Origin: Rutpela maculata
Taxonomy: Eukaryota > Arthropoda > Insecta > Coleoptera > Cerambycidae
Length of the DNA stretch: 64,000 nt
Direction: 5' to 3'
Assembly: GCA_936432065.2 (NCBI GenBank)
Contig: OW386286.2
Span: 266,123,987-266,187,986, forward strand
Shown here: in pieces, positions 45,445-56,401 of the stretch
Layout of the letters: every line of letters starts with the position of its first letter
Position numbering within the stretch: position 1 is the stretch's first letter
Program-made: the position numbers and the translations under genes
The notes under the pieces: model-generated
Seen by the model: only the letters and a program-made list of their open reading frames with translations
What the model was told of the DNA's origin: nothing
Database searches by the model: none

Positions 45445-46549
45445 GCCCTGAATTCCAAATGTTTTAGATTTTGGATGGTACCTAAAGGAGGGAATCTTAT
45501 TTCCAAAGATGATTTCAAAAAGCCCAAAACCCAATTTTATTGAGTTAACTCCATTTTGTAAATGTAAATTATATGTACTACAAGCTGCAAGTGTAGCAAA
45601 GCAAACGTGCAATATAACATAAGTTGTTTATGCGAAGGAAAATATAATCCTTAGTACCCACTTGCTATTATAATTAATGAAAACATATTTTTTAATGTGT
45701 ATGTTTCGAGATTATCTACATAATTTTATAACATTTAATTGCAAATAGAAACTAAATAATCCGTAGACTCACTTGATCGCTTAAACGACACCACCGATGG
45801 GCGACGTTAACAGAACTTATGCTTTAAATTAATGCGGACGAGTTGCGCGGCCGCATTCAACAGCATCATCTCGTTACATGAGCCAAATTTCAAAAAAATC
45901 TCTTTATAAAAAAGTTTGTTTAAAGTACATGGAACATTTTTCTCGTTTATACTGTAACTCTCTCTTTAAAAATAAAAAAGTTACCTCGATCGGGTATTTT
46001 TCAATGCAAATTTTAAAAAACCGTGACAATAGAGGGTAATTATATTTTTTTTAGGCACCATATTATTAATTACACTATATTCTTTGCCGTCAGCCTGTCC
46101 AAGAATATTGGAGGGATAACGTGTAAAATATTGGTCTAAATCGGAATTAAAATAAAAAAGATATGATGTGTTATGTGCAAAACAATAATTAACACATAAT
46201 TTTAAAATTTTTCAAAAAATTTGCGAATTGACCGATTTGGCAATCTCAAATTAACGGGCGAACTCAAAAATCAAATCTAGAAGGTCATTTTACATAATAT
46301 CATCTGTTTTTTAGGTGGGTGTTCGCGAGTTGTATAGACTACTTTTAAAACGCTTCCTACAGATTGGCTGCTCTCCGACTATATACTAAATTAGTATTTT
46401 AACAATATAAAAGTGACCATATCAGATAGGAAACGAAAATCAAGGGATAACAGAAAAAATACTCTACTAAAACTTCTTTTGAAATAAAATAGAAAATAAT
46501 TAGAGTATTCAGGGCAGCCAACTTAAGAAGCCAGAAGAAATGACAAAAG

Positions 46550-47225
46550 GAAAATGCACATCGAAAAGTTAGGAGAACCCTTATGTACTTCGAAATATCA
46601 GAAAACGATTATCCTTTATGATTCAGTATCAGTCCTTATGGCTTTAAAAAACACCACTACTTTTAATATTAAAACTAATCCCCTAATAATATACATTAAA
46701 AATTTGATACAAAACATCTTTGACGAAGGAAGAAGTATATATTGTGGGTAAGTCTCATATAGTATTGAAGGATAACGAATACTATTCGAATAATATTCGT
46801 TATAATATTCATTATAATATTCGTCGAATATGTGGATGATCTAGCTAAGGACAGTAATGACAGTATTGAGGTGGGAAATAATTCTAATTATAAATTATGA
46901 TGGATGCAACAAATATATTTAGATCTAAACAAAGGAATAATTGGGATTACATATGGAACGAAGCAGCTTTCATAAAACCCACTAGGTATTCTCTAATTCA
47001 CTTTGAATTGCCGTATAAGAGTAAGTTTTGGCATGAAAAATATAATTGCTCAAGGAAATACATTACAACGATTATCCAATTAAAATTTGGACATGCATGT
47101 TACCCTGCACACTTGTTTAAAATAAAGATTTACAACTTTGATATTTGCGAATTTTGCAACGTGACATGGAACATATATTTTTTGGATGTAAAGTGCAATG
47201 CAATGCCTACCGTACGTTGGTAAAT
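46550..47225 (+). pseudogene. I-group LINE 3' fragment: RNase H and C-terminal zinc region
   Basis: The first frame (46554-46751) shows ILYDSVSVLMALKN and IKNLIQNIFDEG, an RNase H piece with the usual TDSQS changed to YDSVS. After a gap with stops, the frame 46897-47223 has YIWNEAAF, SRKYITTIIQLKFGHACYPA and FDICEFCNVTWNIYFLDVKC. This is the C-terminal R-x-x-FGH and CxxC segment of I/R1-group ORF2. The TAA-rich tail after 47300 fits an I-type element. Confidence 0.75.
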
Positions 47226-47302
47226 TAAATAAAAATCTCAAACTGCAAGTCTAATATCGGTAATTTTCATAAACCACCCCCAATGGGATGAAACGAGGGT
47301 TA

Positions 47303-47304
<2 letters not shown>

Positions 47305-47375
<71 letters not shown>

Positions 47376-47376
47376 T
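47305..47376 (+). repeat. (TAA)n tract at a LINE 3' end
   Basis: GGGTTAAA is followed by about 22 uninterrupted AAT units. I-type LINEs carry TAA tails, so the tract probably began as the tail and grew. Confidence 0.85.
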
Positions 47377-47379
47377 ATT

Positions 47380-48165
47380 TCCCAAAAAATACAGTTTACA
47401 GAATATTGCCATATTGTAATATAAAACGCCCTTTTCATTAGAGAAATTAAAGAAATCTATATACTATGTGTCTAAAACATAACAGTTCAAGAGTTTATAT
47501 AGTTATCAATACATACTATAAAATGTATAATACAATATAAATAAATATAATAACAAGAATAAGCAATACAAATAAGTTACTAATTCGTTTTATGGCAGTA
47601 CGCAAAGATACAAATTTTATATAAATATCTGGGTAAATAAATGGCAAACCCACAGAAGGTAATCCTTGATCGTAGGTAGGACAATGAAACAAATATATTT
47701 TATTTAGATAGCAATGATTTCTAGTTCTAGTTCTTTATGTAAGGATATGTGTACACATACATAATAATGACAATAGATCCTATATAATAAAAATACACAC
47801 ACATGTAAAGTTTTTTTTTTATTCTAGTTTTGGTATTTACATGTTCACATTATTTTAATTATTTATTTATTATTTTAATTAAAAAAATATAATTGGTGTG
47901 TGTCTCAATACTTTTAATTTCTTTTTTAATAAGCCAATAGAATATATTCTTTTTAGGGGGAGTGGGAATTTCTGTATAAAATATGGGATTGAGGTAAGTA
48001 AAACTCTGTTTTTACTTTTTTTGGTACAATTACCAATTTAGCCTTATTTCTTGTTTCGTAATGATGTGGACACGACGAACTTTAATTTTTTGTTTGAATT
48101 GAAGGAGAATTATTTTTTGAAAAAATAGTCTCACATGAAATATTTGTGTTTCTTTGAAGAGTATG
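47380..48165. other. Unassigned AT-rich sequence
   Basis: It may include the 3' UTR of the minus-strand LINE that follows at higher coordinates. No motif. Confidence 0.4.
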
Positions 48166-48169
48166 TCAG

Positions 48170-49085
48170 TAGGATAGGAAATGTTTTTTCAAATATTATT
48201 TTTAGAATCCATTTTTGGATGCACTCTAACTTTTTCAAATAAATGTTGGATACGCCACCCCATGCCGTAATTCCATATGTTATATGTGTTTGTACTAGAG
48301 CAAAGTATAGAATTTTTAATTTCTTTAAATAGTCTGAATCTGTTTAGCATGCATCTAATTTTTTTACGACATGGTCTATGTGATAGTTCCATTTTAATGT
48401 GAATCTATTATTATTATGCCTAGATATTTAATATTATTTACACCTTTTATTTGTACATTTGTATTATTTAGTTTGTAAAAAAGTGAAGTAAAGTTTGGTA
48501 GTGAATCTGCATAGCATCCAAAGCCATAAAAAATGTTTTTGTAAAATTTATGGTTAGCAGCCTACTGTTAAATCAGTTTATAATATTTTTAAAATCTTTC
48601 TGAACTTCATTTTTTAACAGTGACCAACTCTTATCTTCGTAGAATATTGCGCTGTCGTCTGCGAAACAGGTTATTTCTATTGGAAATGGGTGTGAAATAA
48701 AAGTTTGAGTCGCAGTTAATATTTTATTGTTATTTTGAATACGATCACTAGGAAAGCATGCCTTTATATTTCGAAAGATCTAATACAACTAACTAGCTAA
48801 AGTCTTAAAAATTATTACTTTAACTTTACTCAAACATTGTGTCAACCAGTGCACTTAAAATTATTAATGGGTATCATATTACATGATTCGTAGGGACCTA
48901 AACAGAAACGTTACACAAACACATATAATGGTTATTTATGATTATTAGTTTTTGCCTTTATTTCTGATGCTCAACCAACAAGTTCATTAGTGGGGACTTT
49001 AAACAGATCATTACTGTAAATGTTGAATAATATTGGGCCTAGAACTGTACCTTGAGGTACGCCATGTTTCTTGTTCAGAACTAAT
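48170..49085 (-). pseudogene. LINE reverse transcriptase relic, interrupted
   Basis: On the minus strand NKKHGVPQGTVLGPILFNIY is at about 49080-49020, then VPTNELVG stops at 48975. About 270 bp later PFPIEITCFADDSAIFYED (48700-48630) gives the YADD region as FADD. LVQTHITYGITAWGGVSN and ECIQKWILKIIFEK (about 48300-48190) form the C-terminal block. The 48703-48975 stretch is therefore probably an insertion, although no edges were proved. Wording is close to the 19.5-kb relic. Confidence 0.8.
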
Positions 49086-49089
49086 AGCA

Positions 49090-49966
49090 TTATTGATACT
49101 CAGGCACTGTTTTCTATAATACTTCAATTCATTAAAAAAACTGGCAATTTTGTTAGTAAATCATGTCATGTGTTACATTTTCAGCACCCTCAGCAAAGCA
49201 TCGGCATCCTATACAAATTGATACCTACTCACAAAAAAAATAATTACTCATTACCAGTTATTATATGACATATTCTTAAATTTTGCATCTTTTTACCTCT
49301 AGGTATTGTACTATAAGGGATGGTCCATTAAATAGACTAATGATAATAATATATGATAAGGGGTACTTCCCTGAAGCTATACTGAAATTAAAATTACTAT
49401 TCTCTAAAGAATTCCTAAAAAAACAAAACAATAATATTTATGCGGTTTCACGAAATTAGAATCGATTCAACATTGATGTTTGTAAACACGTTGAAAAATA
49501 ATATGAATTGCATGTCGGAAAAGTTTTAGGACATGCAAATTGCAGAACTTGCAATATATTAAATTGCAAATATTTGTTTATCATTAAACATATATCTATG
49601 ACACAAACAAAGTAATAAAAATACATTGAATGCGTTTATTCTATTATGGCGATGTTTTGTTAATTATTTCGATTTCGATGATGTAACAAACAAATGAATT
49701 ATAAAACTTAGCACCTTGTTAAACAGGTTATACACTATATATGCTAGAAATTTCTAATAAAGTTGTGGTATGATATTATAGATTCTGAATAGCAAATATA
49801 CTTGCAAAATAGTATGCATTTTAAACGGTAAATGTTGTCGGAACTCTGAATGGGGATTTTATTTGTTATACCGACACTAATATCACAGATTACTAAGAAG
49901 GGCAGATACTACTCTCCCGTCGGCATTTTTCATTTTTTCTAACCATTTCTCGTCCCTTTAACGGAG
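49090..49966. other. Unassigned AT-rich sequence
   Basis: Only a 65-codon frame (49071-49268) without motifs. The right side may belong to the DDE element that continues at 50154. Confidence 0.4.
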
Positions 49967-49974
49967 CAACTTAG

Positions 49975-50145
49975 CAGGCCTGTGGAGAAGGGGGAGTGAT
50001 TCCCCGGGCTCGGGCTTGTTTGGAAATGTTGAAAATTTGTATTATAATTTTTTCTTGTAATTTTTAAAATTTTTTTTTTGGATTTCTGCTCATCAATTTT
50101 CAAAAAATTTTTTCACCGGGCCCTTATTTTCTCTCCACGGCCCTG
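49975..50145. mobile_element. hAT MITE, 171 bp
   Basis: CAGGCCTGTGGAGA at the left pairs with TCTCCACGGCCCTG at the right. CAACTTAG is duplicated exactly (49967-49974 and 50146-50153). The interior (TTCTGCTCATCAATTTTC, CACCGGGCCC) resembles the fragment at 12180-12295. Confidence 0.92.
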
Positions 50146-50153
50146 CAACTTAG

Positions 50154-50360
50154 ATGTTGCCACAATCAATGTAAATACGCCAATTTAAAAATATGTCTTG
50201 GTGACTATGAACGAAGGATGGATTTTCTGGCAAGATTTTTAGTAGTGAGCAAAGAAAATGACTCATTCTTTACAAATATTTTATGGAGTGATGAAAGTCG
50301 CTTTCACAATAACGATCTTGTATATAAGCATAATGGGATTATTTCATGTGTGTAAAAAAC
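50154..50360 (+). pseudogene. Mariner-superfamily DDE transposase fragment
   Basis: The plus strand reads CLGDYERRMDFLARFL and NDSFFTNILWSDESRFHNND, which is the block around the first catalytic aspartate (W-S-D-E-S-x-F). It ends in stops at about 50360. The 171-bp MITE sits at its left edge, so the MITE entered this older element. Confidence 0.7.
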
Positions 50361-50487
50361 TTAAAAATAGCTACTAATTTGAACAGTGAAATATACGAGG
50401 ATAACGTAACAGCAATTGAAATCACTCTGATATTTGTTAATTATTCATAAATTCACAAAAACTGTTCTACTTATTTTCAATTTTATT

Positions 50488-51462
50488 AACGCGTGACGTC
50501 AAAAAAGTGTCGGAAAGCTCAATCATTTTTTTTTTAGAATTGGCGTCTACAAATATTTTGAAAAAACGGACAATTTTCGAGATTTTTGAGAAAATGGAAG
50601 AAATTTCGCGTTTTCCTGGAAAATGCAAGTAAATCTTAAAAAAAAGGATTTTTCCCAAAAACATTTGCTTCGAACGGCCGAGATTAATGAAGCATCTAGG
50701 CAATACATGATATTAAGAGGACATCGTATTTGAAATCAATTTCAGTTAAATATTCATTACGGTGACAAAATAGCAAAAACAAGGCCTCACTTTCACCCCT
50801 TCTATGTCCCTCATTTTTGTCGTAAGCCAAAATATTTAAAAAACAGTTTTCGCAAATTTAATTCCATTTAAATTCGTCAGGGTAGCTTTTTGGCCTAGGA
50901 GCCAAGGTTAAGGAGTTACCAACTTTTTAAACAAGAAATGTACGATTCTTGCCATACATTTCAGTAAATATCTCGGAAACGAAAAAAAAAAAAGAAAGAA
51001 ATTCTGATGGAACCAAAAGACTCGCAACGAAACGAATTTGTTTTACGGTATTTTTTATTTTGGGCTAGCTCTTACCGTTTTGGAGATATCTGCGAAAAAT
51101 TATTTAAAAAAAGCATGTATTTGGGAATCGAAAATAGCGCAAAAACATGCAATCTTAAAAGGTTCATATTTTTCGAAAAACACCCACGGGAGGGCCGTAC
51201 GATGTCCCGACTCAAAGAGGAAGAAGTCTAGTTGATCCATATCGTAAATTGCACAGGGCAAATCGACAATTCGACTCGGCACGAACGAATCAAAAGTGGC
51301 ATTTTTTGACATTTAGCAAAAACGGTAAAAACAAAAAATGTCAGTCACATAATGGCGAAGTTTGTAGTTGTCATACAAATTTACTTCCTGAATTATACTG
51401 CGCATGCGTAACCACTGACGTCACGGCTTTTAGCGGGAATTGCCATTTTCAAATTATAAATT
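50488..51462 (+). repeat. Second copy of the 36.7-38.2 kb element interior
   Basis: From GTGTCGGAAAGCTCAA (50502) to about 51460 it aligns with 37037-38000 with small gaps, including GGCCGTACGATGTC and GGCACGAACGAATCAAAAGT. The GGGAACTTGCCCAA ends are missing. GACGTCA occurs near both edges (about 50495 and 51418). Confidence 0.75.
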
Positions 51463-51759
51463 GAATTTAAAATTATTTTACGTTCGTAAAAAATATGAAA
51501 AAATATCCGGTCAACATCCAGCCAAATAAAAATTGTCCAAAATGCATGAAACTCAAATGTTATTTATTAATTGTCAGCTATATATCAAAATATTTATAAA
51601 ATTAACAATGAACTAGAAACTACAATCAAAATAAATAACAAATATAAAAAAATAAGTCTTAAATTGTTCAATATGCCTACATATCGATAATATGGATATA
51701 TAATATATTAAATAAAATTGAAAACAAAAGATCAAAAAATCAAAACGCAACATAAATGT

Positions 51760-53190
51760 TTCACTTGAAATAGTAACACCCCAATATCTTTTTTATTTTT
51801 TTTTTCCGATTTGAATCAAATTTTACTTAAGTATAGAACAAATTAGGGTCTACTTATGACCAGAAAAATCTTCGCCTCCTATAAATGCAAAGCCACCTGC
51901 GGACCAAAATACGTGGAGAAAATAAAAATCAATTAGACATTTTTTTATCGGAAAATTTTGTTAATGAAACTTGTTCAGAATTGTCCAAAAACCTTATGCC
52001 CAAAATTTAATCAAAATTAAAAAATTGAAAAATTAAAATTTTACAAATTTTAAAACGAGTTTAAAAGTAATAATTTAAAAAAAAACTAAATTGCTTGACA
52101 ACTACCTGGAAGCTTGGGTTGAATTTCAAACAAAATTATCATGGTCCAGTTTTCTAAACACAAAAAAACTATTAAAATGATATTTTCGGACACTATTTTG
52201 ATCAAAATTTATATATTTTTTTATTAAATTTTGAACTTAAGATTTTTGTAAAGGGTGTTTTTTTTAGAAGTTTGTTTTTTTAATTGGCGGCACTGTTTCT
52301 AGAGACAGTTAATTTAACAACTGACAGCTGATTAGTACTCATTATGTTTTGCCGTTTCACCATGATTCATGAATAGACAACGGCAGAACAACGCTTGCAA
52401 ATTGTGCAAATGAGTCGATTCGCCGTCGTGCACAGCAATTGAAGCTGTGTCCATCCACCTTATGGAAGATTTTGAGGAAAAATCTTGGTTTACGAGCTTA
52501 CCTACAAGATTCAGCTCGTGCACAAAGTAAAGCCGCGTGACCATCATTTGCGTCGGACGTTCGGTGAATGGGCCGAAAACAAGATTGATCTTGATCCTCA
52601 TTTTCACCAAAAAATTTTGCGTCGCGAATTGGCCTCCACGGTCGTGTGATATCACACTGGATTATTTTCGGTGGGGATATGTGAAGTCACTAGTCTACGC
52701 CGATAAACCAGAAACATTGGACCATTTGGAAGCCAACATTAGAGTTATTGCCGACATACGGCTCCAGCTGCTCGAAAAAGTGATCGAAAATTGGACTTCC
52801 AGATTGCGCTACATTCGAGCCAGCCGCGACACCCACATGCCCGAAATCATATTTAGGCACTAATGGCATAAAATTTTATTTCCAATAAATTCAATACATA
52901 GGTGTTAGCAAGATTTTTATGTGTTTTATTTCATTTTAAAGTTCTATTCCTCTAAAAAAAACACCCTTTACAATTCTGAACAAGTTTCATTAACAAAATT
53001 TTCCTATAAAAATATGCCTAATACAATTTTTCGATTTTCTCCGCATATATTGGTACCACAGGTGGCTTTCATTTGTATGAGGCGAATGTTTTTCTGGTTA
53101 TAAGTAGATCCTAATTTGTTCCATACTTCAGTACTTAAAATTTGATTGAAATCGGAAAAAAATAAAAAAGTTATGGGGGAAACACACTGT
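51760..53190 (+). mobile_element. Mariner-like element inserted in hAT copy 2
   Basis: Inverted ends of roughly 140 bp: CTTTTTTATTTTTTTTTTCC...GAACAAATTAGG at the left mirrors the inverse of 53050-53190. It carries a deleted transposase gene. Comparison with hAT copy 1 (39900-39940) puts the insertion near a TTATTATATAATAAAT stretch, but a few target bases are changed, so the duplication is unclear. Confidence 0.75.
52340..52862 (+). pseudogene. Mariner-like (DUF4817-type) transposase, internally deleted
   Basis: The 5' part keeps TTAEQRLQIVQM, then jumps to RRRAQQLKLCPSTLWKILRK and RTFGEWAENKIDLDPHFHQK. A second deletion removes the catalytic core, and the frame 52537-52863 resumes with NWPPRSCDITLDYFRWGYVK and ends NWTSRLRYIRASRDTHMPEI. 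Family members are about 350-400 residues. Here the first two catalytic aspartates are gone, although the last D block remains (DYFRWGY for DYFLWGY). Confidence 0.88.
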
Positions 53191-53803
53191 ATAATAAATA
53201 ATATTAAAATTTAAAATCAAATTCTTTGGTCCTAATAGACTACTAGGTAAGTATGGTATAAATACTAAATAGTAATAAAATAATGAAAACTAAAACACAA
53301 CTTTAGTGATGCCAGTTGCTGGTTACTGGTTCTGAGAATGAAGTTCCTTATAAATACAAAAACACTATAACTGTGGATAGAACCAAGTACACACATATAA
53401 ATATTTATTATTAATTATTATTAGTTCTGTTCTGGTGTACCATGCGCATTTCGTGTAATTACAATTACTTGCAGCAATGTGTAAGTTTGGCAGGACAGGA
53501 CAATACAGGTGCGACTTGAATTTAATTGTAAATATCGCGGCCTGCTCGTAGATAAAGCGACTGCTTGAAGGGGCAAGGTATCCGGCCGGACCGGATTTTG
53601 AACAGGCCGGATTTTGAACTGGCCGGATATACTGTATCCGGTTATCCGGCCAAAAGCATATCCGTCCCATCCCTATAATGAATAACCCTGTACTTGAATA
53701 TTGTAGTTTGTCAATGGAAATAGTTCCTACCATAATTAGAGCATGGCATTTAATTATATACAAAATTTATGATAAAAACTGTATATGGTTGTATTCTCTA
53801 GAG

Positions 53804-54070
53804 CAGTGGTTCCCAACAAGATTTTTTCAAGGACCCCCTCATCGGTCGCTATACTGACTGCTTAAAAGCTTAAATTCTTAAAATGAAGATTATGTAGAAT
53901 CTACCATAAATTACTTACTAAACTAATTTACTTAAAGGTGGAAACTGTTCATATATATGAAAATGAAATTTGATGTTAACACAAGTTTAATACAAGTACA
54001 ATACAAAATAAAACAACTGAATATCTCAGTGACATTTCGCGGACCCCTAAGACATCGTTGGGAATCACTG
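53804..54070. mobile_element. hAT MITE, 267 bp
   Basis: CAGTGGTTCCCAACAA at the left pairs with GTTGGGAATCACTG at the right, the very widespread CAGTGGTTCCCAAC hAT terminus. CTCTAGAG is duplicated exactly (53796-53803 and 54071-54078). No coding frame. Confidence 0.95.
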
Positions 54071-54092
54071 CTCTAGAGCAATGGGAAGTACC

Positions 54093-54300
54093 TGAAACTA
54101 TTTTACAGACGATCTAACCAACCAACCGACCTTCTCGGTACACTTTGAAGATCGCCGTGCCAACTCGTAAAACTGCTGGAGCCAACATTGTCGGTACGCT
54201 TTGAAGAAGCTGGAATTCCAGCAGACCAGCTCACTTTTACGAGTTGTCAAGGCAATTTTCAAAGTGTACCGAGAAGGTTGGCTGGGTCGTCTGTAGATTC
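54093..54300. repeat. Two-tier hairpin
   Basis: ACAGACGATCTAACCAACCA...CTTCTCGGTACACTTTGAAG...GCCAACTCGTAAAA at the left is mirrored by TTTTACGAGTTGTCAAGGC...CAAAGTGTACCGAGAAGG...GTCTGT at the right, about 60 bases from the left arm. Probably a small foldback MITE. Confidence 0.8.
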
Positions 54301-55050
54301 CTTTAAAGATTATACCATTTATGATTTTTTAAATATTTATAATAAACCGAAGATAAACGCATACTGCCCTCTCACTCTGCAAAATCCTATCCTTAAAAGG
54401 TTTTAACTCCTTACACTTTGCGACTGCACTATGTATATCATTTTCCAACATATTATAACAATACTATTAAGGATTTAATAGGGTATAAAAGAGTTGTTAA
54501 TACTGCACGACACTCCTTATATTTTCATCCTCTGTCACGCATAGTTAGATAAAGAAGCTCTATGACTTCAGAAGAATGTTTCTACAAAAATAAAGTTTGT
54601 TTTTGTATTGCCCCGAAAATAACGTGCCGTACGATATCTTTTTAGCTCGTTGTATTCATAGAACGACATAGATTAAGAACACTTTAAATAACCAGTCCAA
54701 AAATATAAAGTGTTAAGTGAAAAGAACATTAAATTGTTTTTATTATATAATAGCACTTGTCTAAATTGCGGTACTTACTCCACTTACACTTTAAAATTTT
54801 GCCTCACTTGTAGGGTCCTTGACAGCTGACATGTTTTCTCACATTTAAGACACGGCATAACTGCTTTAAGATTCAATTAATGGCTTCTGGTATTACATTA
54901 ACGGTCAAGCACACTATAGACAGCGTATCTATGTATGTACGTATTTTTAAATTGACCTTTGTTTCGTTCTCTGCACAAATAAGGAAGAAAAAATTTACTT
55001 GTCACCTTGCTACCTCGATAATAGACGAGGGATTGCAATAATATGCAATT

Positions 55051-55051
<1 letters not shown>
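54301..55051. other. Unassigned, possible LINE tail debris
   Basis: GYKRVVNTARHSLYFHPLSR at about 54483-54545 loosely resembles the C-terminal end of Jockey-type ORF2, but it is too weak to call. Confidence 0.3.

Positions 55052-55081
<30 letters not shown>
55052..55081 (+). repeat. (TAA)n tract flanking the R4-type LINE on the 5' side
   Basis: Ten TAA units end exactly where LINE coding sequence begins. A frame reading through it gives a run of asparagines, which is not part of the LINE protein. Confidence 0.9.
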
Positions 55082-55082
<1 letters not shown>

Positions 55083-56187
55083 CTCTGCATGGTCCGAGAT
55101 CATGAAAGTGCAGGAATAGGAGCCTTTTTGTTTAAGGCAGCACAAAGAGCAGCCGATGAACTTGGCCTCTCCTTCGACGTCGAGCGGGTAAATCCCGACT
55201 CTGTCACCGAGTTGGAACCTGCTCGACGAAAAGCCCAAATTAAAGCTGCAGAGCACAACATCTTTCTGCAGCTTCACACGGATAAGCCAATGCATGGAGT
55301 TTTCTATAAAAATATAGAGAACCTTGGCTTATCCGAAAGGCTGACCTTTGCCTTCTTAAGGTCAGCCGGGCTGAAGTCTGAGACCGAGGGATTCATAATG
55401 GCTTGCCAGGATGGTGTATTTAATACCCTCGTCTATCGTAGTCGTGTCATGGGTATAGAGGTCCCTGATGTCAGCTGCAGGGCCTGCCGCAGGGCGCCAG
55501 AGACTTTAATGCACCTGTTGTCGGCTTGTGCGACATATGCAGTCTCGGCCTATATCCAGAGGCACGACGGAGCATTACGAGTGCTTTATTATCACCTAAG
55601 GCACTCGTATGGGATAGACGAGACACCAGTGCTGCCTTACGCTCCGGGGGATATTGAGTCCGTTGTGGGAAATGAGAAGTGTCTAATTTATTGGAACTAC
55701 TCTTTTCCCACCGTCAGGCAAATACAAGCCAACAAGCCTGACGTAGTACTCCTCGACCATCAACTCAAGACAATGTTCGTCGTGGAGTTCTCGGCTCCCG
55801 CGGAGAACAACATTGTCTTGAAGGAGGAGGAAAAACGGACAAAATATCGAGATCTGCTCTTCGAACTCCGCAGACTGTATCCAGACCATACTGTTAAGAT
55901 AGTGGTACTGATTATAGGAGCCCTCGGTGGAACGAGACACACACTGCTTTCGGAACTCAAGATCATACCGGCATGCCGAAACTCGGCAGAGATCTTAGCC
56001 GGCAGAATGCAGAAGGCCGTCATTCTTGGTTCATTACGTCTGCTCAGGGCACACGATTCCCGGACCCAGTAGTCACTTACCCCACGGGCGTGGGGAGTGG
56101 CTACCGGTGCTACCAGCTCCCCTCTGTGAGGGTCGGAGCCACAGAGAAGGGTGACTGGTTTTTAGCTCGCTAAAAAAAAAAAAAAAA
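55082..56187 (+). mobile_element. R4/Dong-type LINE, 5'-truncated, inserted in a TAA repeat
   Basis: Only the ORF2 C-terminal third, a GC-rich 3' UTR (56073-56171) and a poly(A) of 16 remain. TAA repeats lie directly on both sides. Dong of Bombyx, in the R4 clade, is known to insert at TAA repeats, and the protein fits that clade. The 3' UTR can fold (CCCCACGGGCGTGGGG near 56080; CTCCCCTCTGTGAGGGTCGG near 56116). Confidence 0.85.
55089..56072 (+). CDS. R4-type LINE ORF2 C-terminus with restriction-like endonuclease (partial, open)
   Basis: The frame is open from the LINE junction to a TAG at 56070-56072, about 327 codons from the first methionine. After the thumb-side segment ADELGLSFDVERVNPDSV come HGVFYKNIENLGLSE, FAFLRSAGLKSETEGFIMAC and QDGVFNTLVYRSRVMG. 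The zinc motif CRACRRAPETLMHLLSAC follows near residue 135, then YIQRHDGALRVLYYHL. The endonuclease core is KPDVVLLDHQ, FVVEFSAPAENN, and K-E-E-E-K-R-T-K-Y, the PD...E...K-x-x-KY plan of R2/R4-type restriction-like endonucleases that nick the target. The reverse transcriptase domain is missing because of 5' truncation, so it cannot move itself. No stop or shift suggests recent arrival. Confidence 0.88.
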   Translation: MVRDHESAGIGAFLFKAAQRAADELGLSFDVERVNPDSVTELEPARRKAQIKAAEHNIFLQLHTDKPMHGVFYKNIENLGLSERLTFAFLRSAGLKSETEGFIMACQDGVFNTLVYRSRVMGIEVPDVSCRACRRAPETLMHLLSACATYAVSAYIQRHDGALRVLYYHLRHSYGIDETPVLPYAPGDIESVVGNEKCLIYWNYSFPTVRQIQANKPDVVLLDHQLKTMFVVEFSAPAENNIVLKEEEKRTKYRDLLFELRRLYPDHTVKIVVLIIGALGGTRHTLLSELKIIPACRNSAEILAGRMQKAVILGSLRLLRAHDSRTQ

Positions 56188-56235
56188 TAATAATAATAAT
56201 AATAACAATAATAACAATAATAATAATATTAATAA
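56188..56235 (+). repeat. (TAA)n tract on the 3' side of the R4-type LINE
   Basis: TAA units with two AACAAT interruptions follow the poly(A). Confidence 0.85.
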
Positions 56236-56401
56236 AAGGCATGGATGGACGACAAAAAGACGTTTTGATAGCATTTCCCAAACATGGATTGTTAAGTCCC
56301 TGAAAATTTACTGTGTGTCCAACAATAGACTTGAAAATTGGAAACCACAATGAAGGGGTGGAAAACGGAAATATGACTCTATCACTCGAACGGGAAACGT
56401 G

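Larger units (their letters stand above)
43869..46338. mobile_element. 2.47-kb terminal-inverted-repeat element
   Basis: TCTATACAACTCGCGAACAC at 43869 mirrors the right end at 46338, and similarity continues for about 370 bp (ACCTCGATCGGGTA inverted near 45985 pairs with GATCGAGGTATC near 44218). The interior holds a tRNA-like unit on the minus strand and a broken coding piece. No transposase was recognised and no clear target duplication. Confidence 0.75.
51490..53675 (-). mobile_element. hAT element copy 2, split by a mariner element
   Basis: Left part 51490-51757 and right part 53191-53675 match the inverse of 39780-40380 and 39025-39260. The right end TCCGTCCCATCCCTA and CCGG-rich repeats are intact. 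About 100 bp of the other end is missing at 51490. The coding region retained at 39.3-39.7 kb is deleted here. Only one flank remains, so the duplication cannot be tested. Confidence 0.85.

Noticed and set aside
47305..47376. CRISPR-like or satellite array
   Set aside because: It is a plain AAT/TAA microsatellite at a LINE 3' end. No spaced repeats of CRISPR type occur anywhere in the window, and none are expected in an animal genome.
54999..55088. N-terminal extension with ten asparagines in front of the R4-type protein
   Set aside because: The run is the TAA microsatellite read through by chance; LINE sequence starts at 55082.
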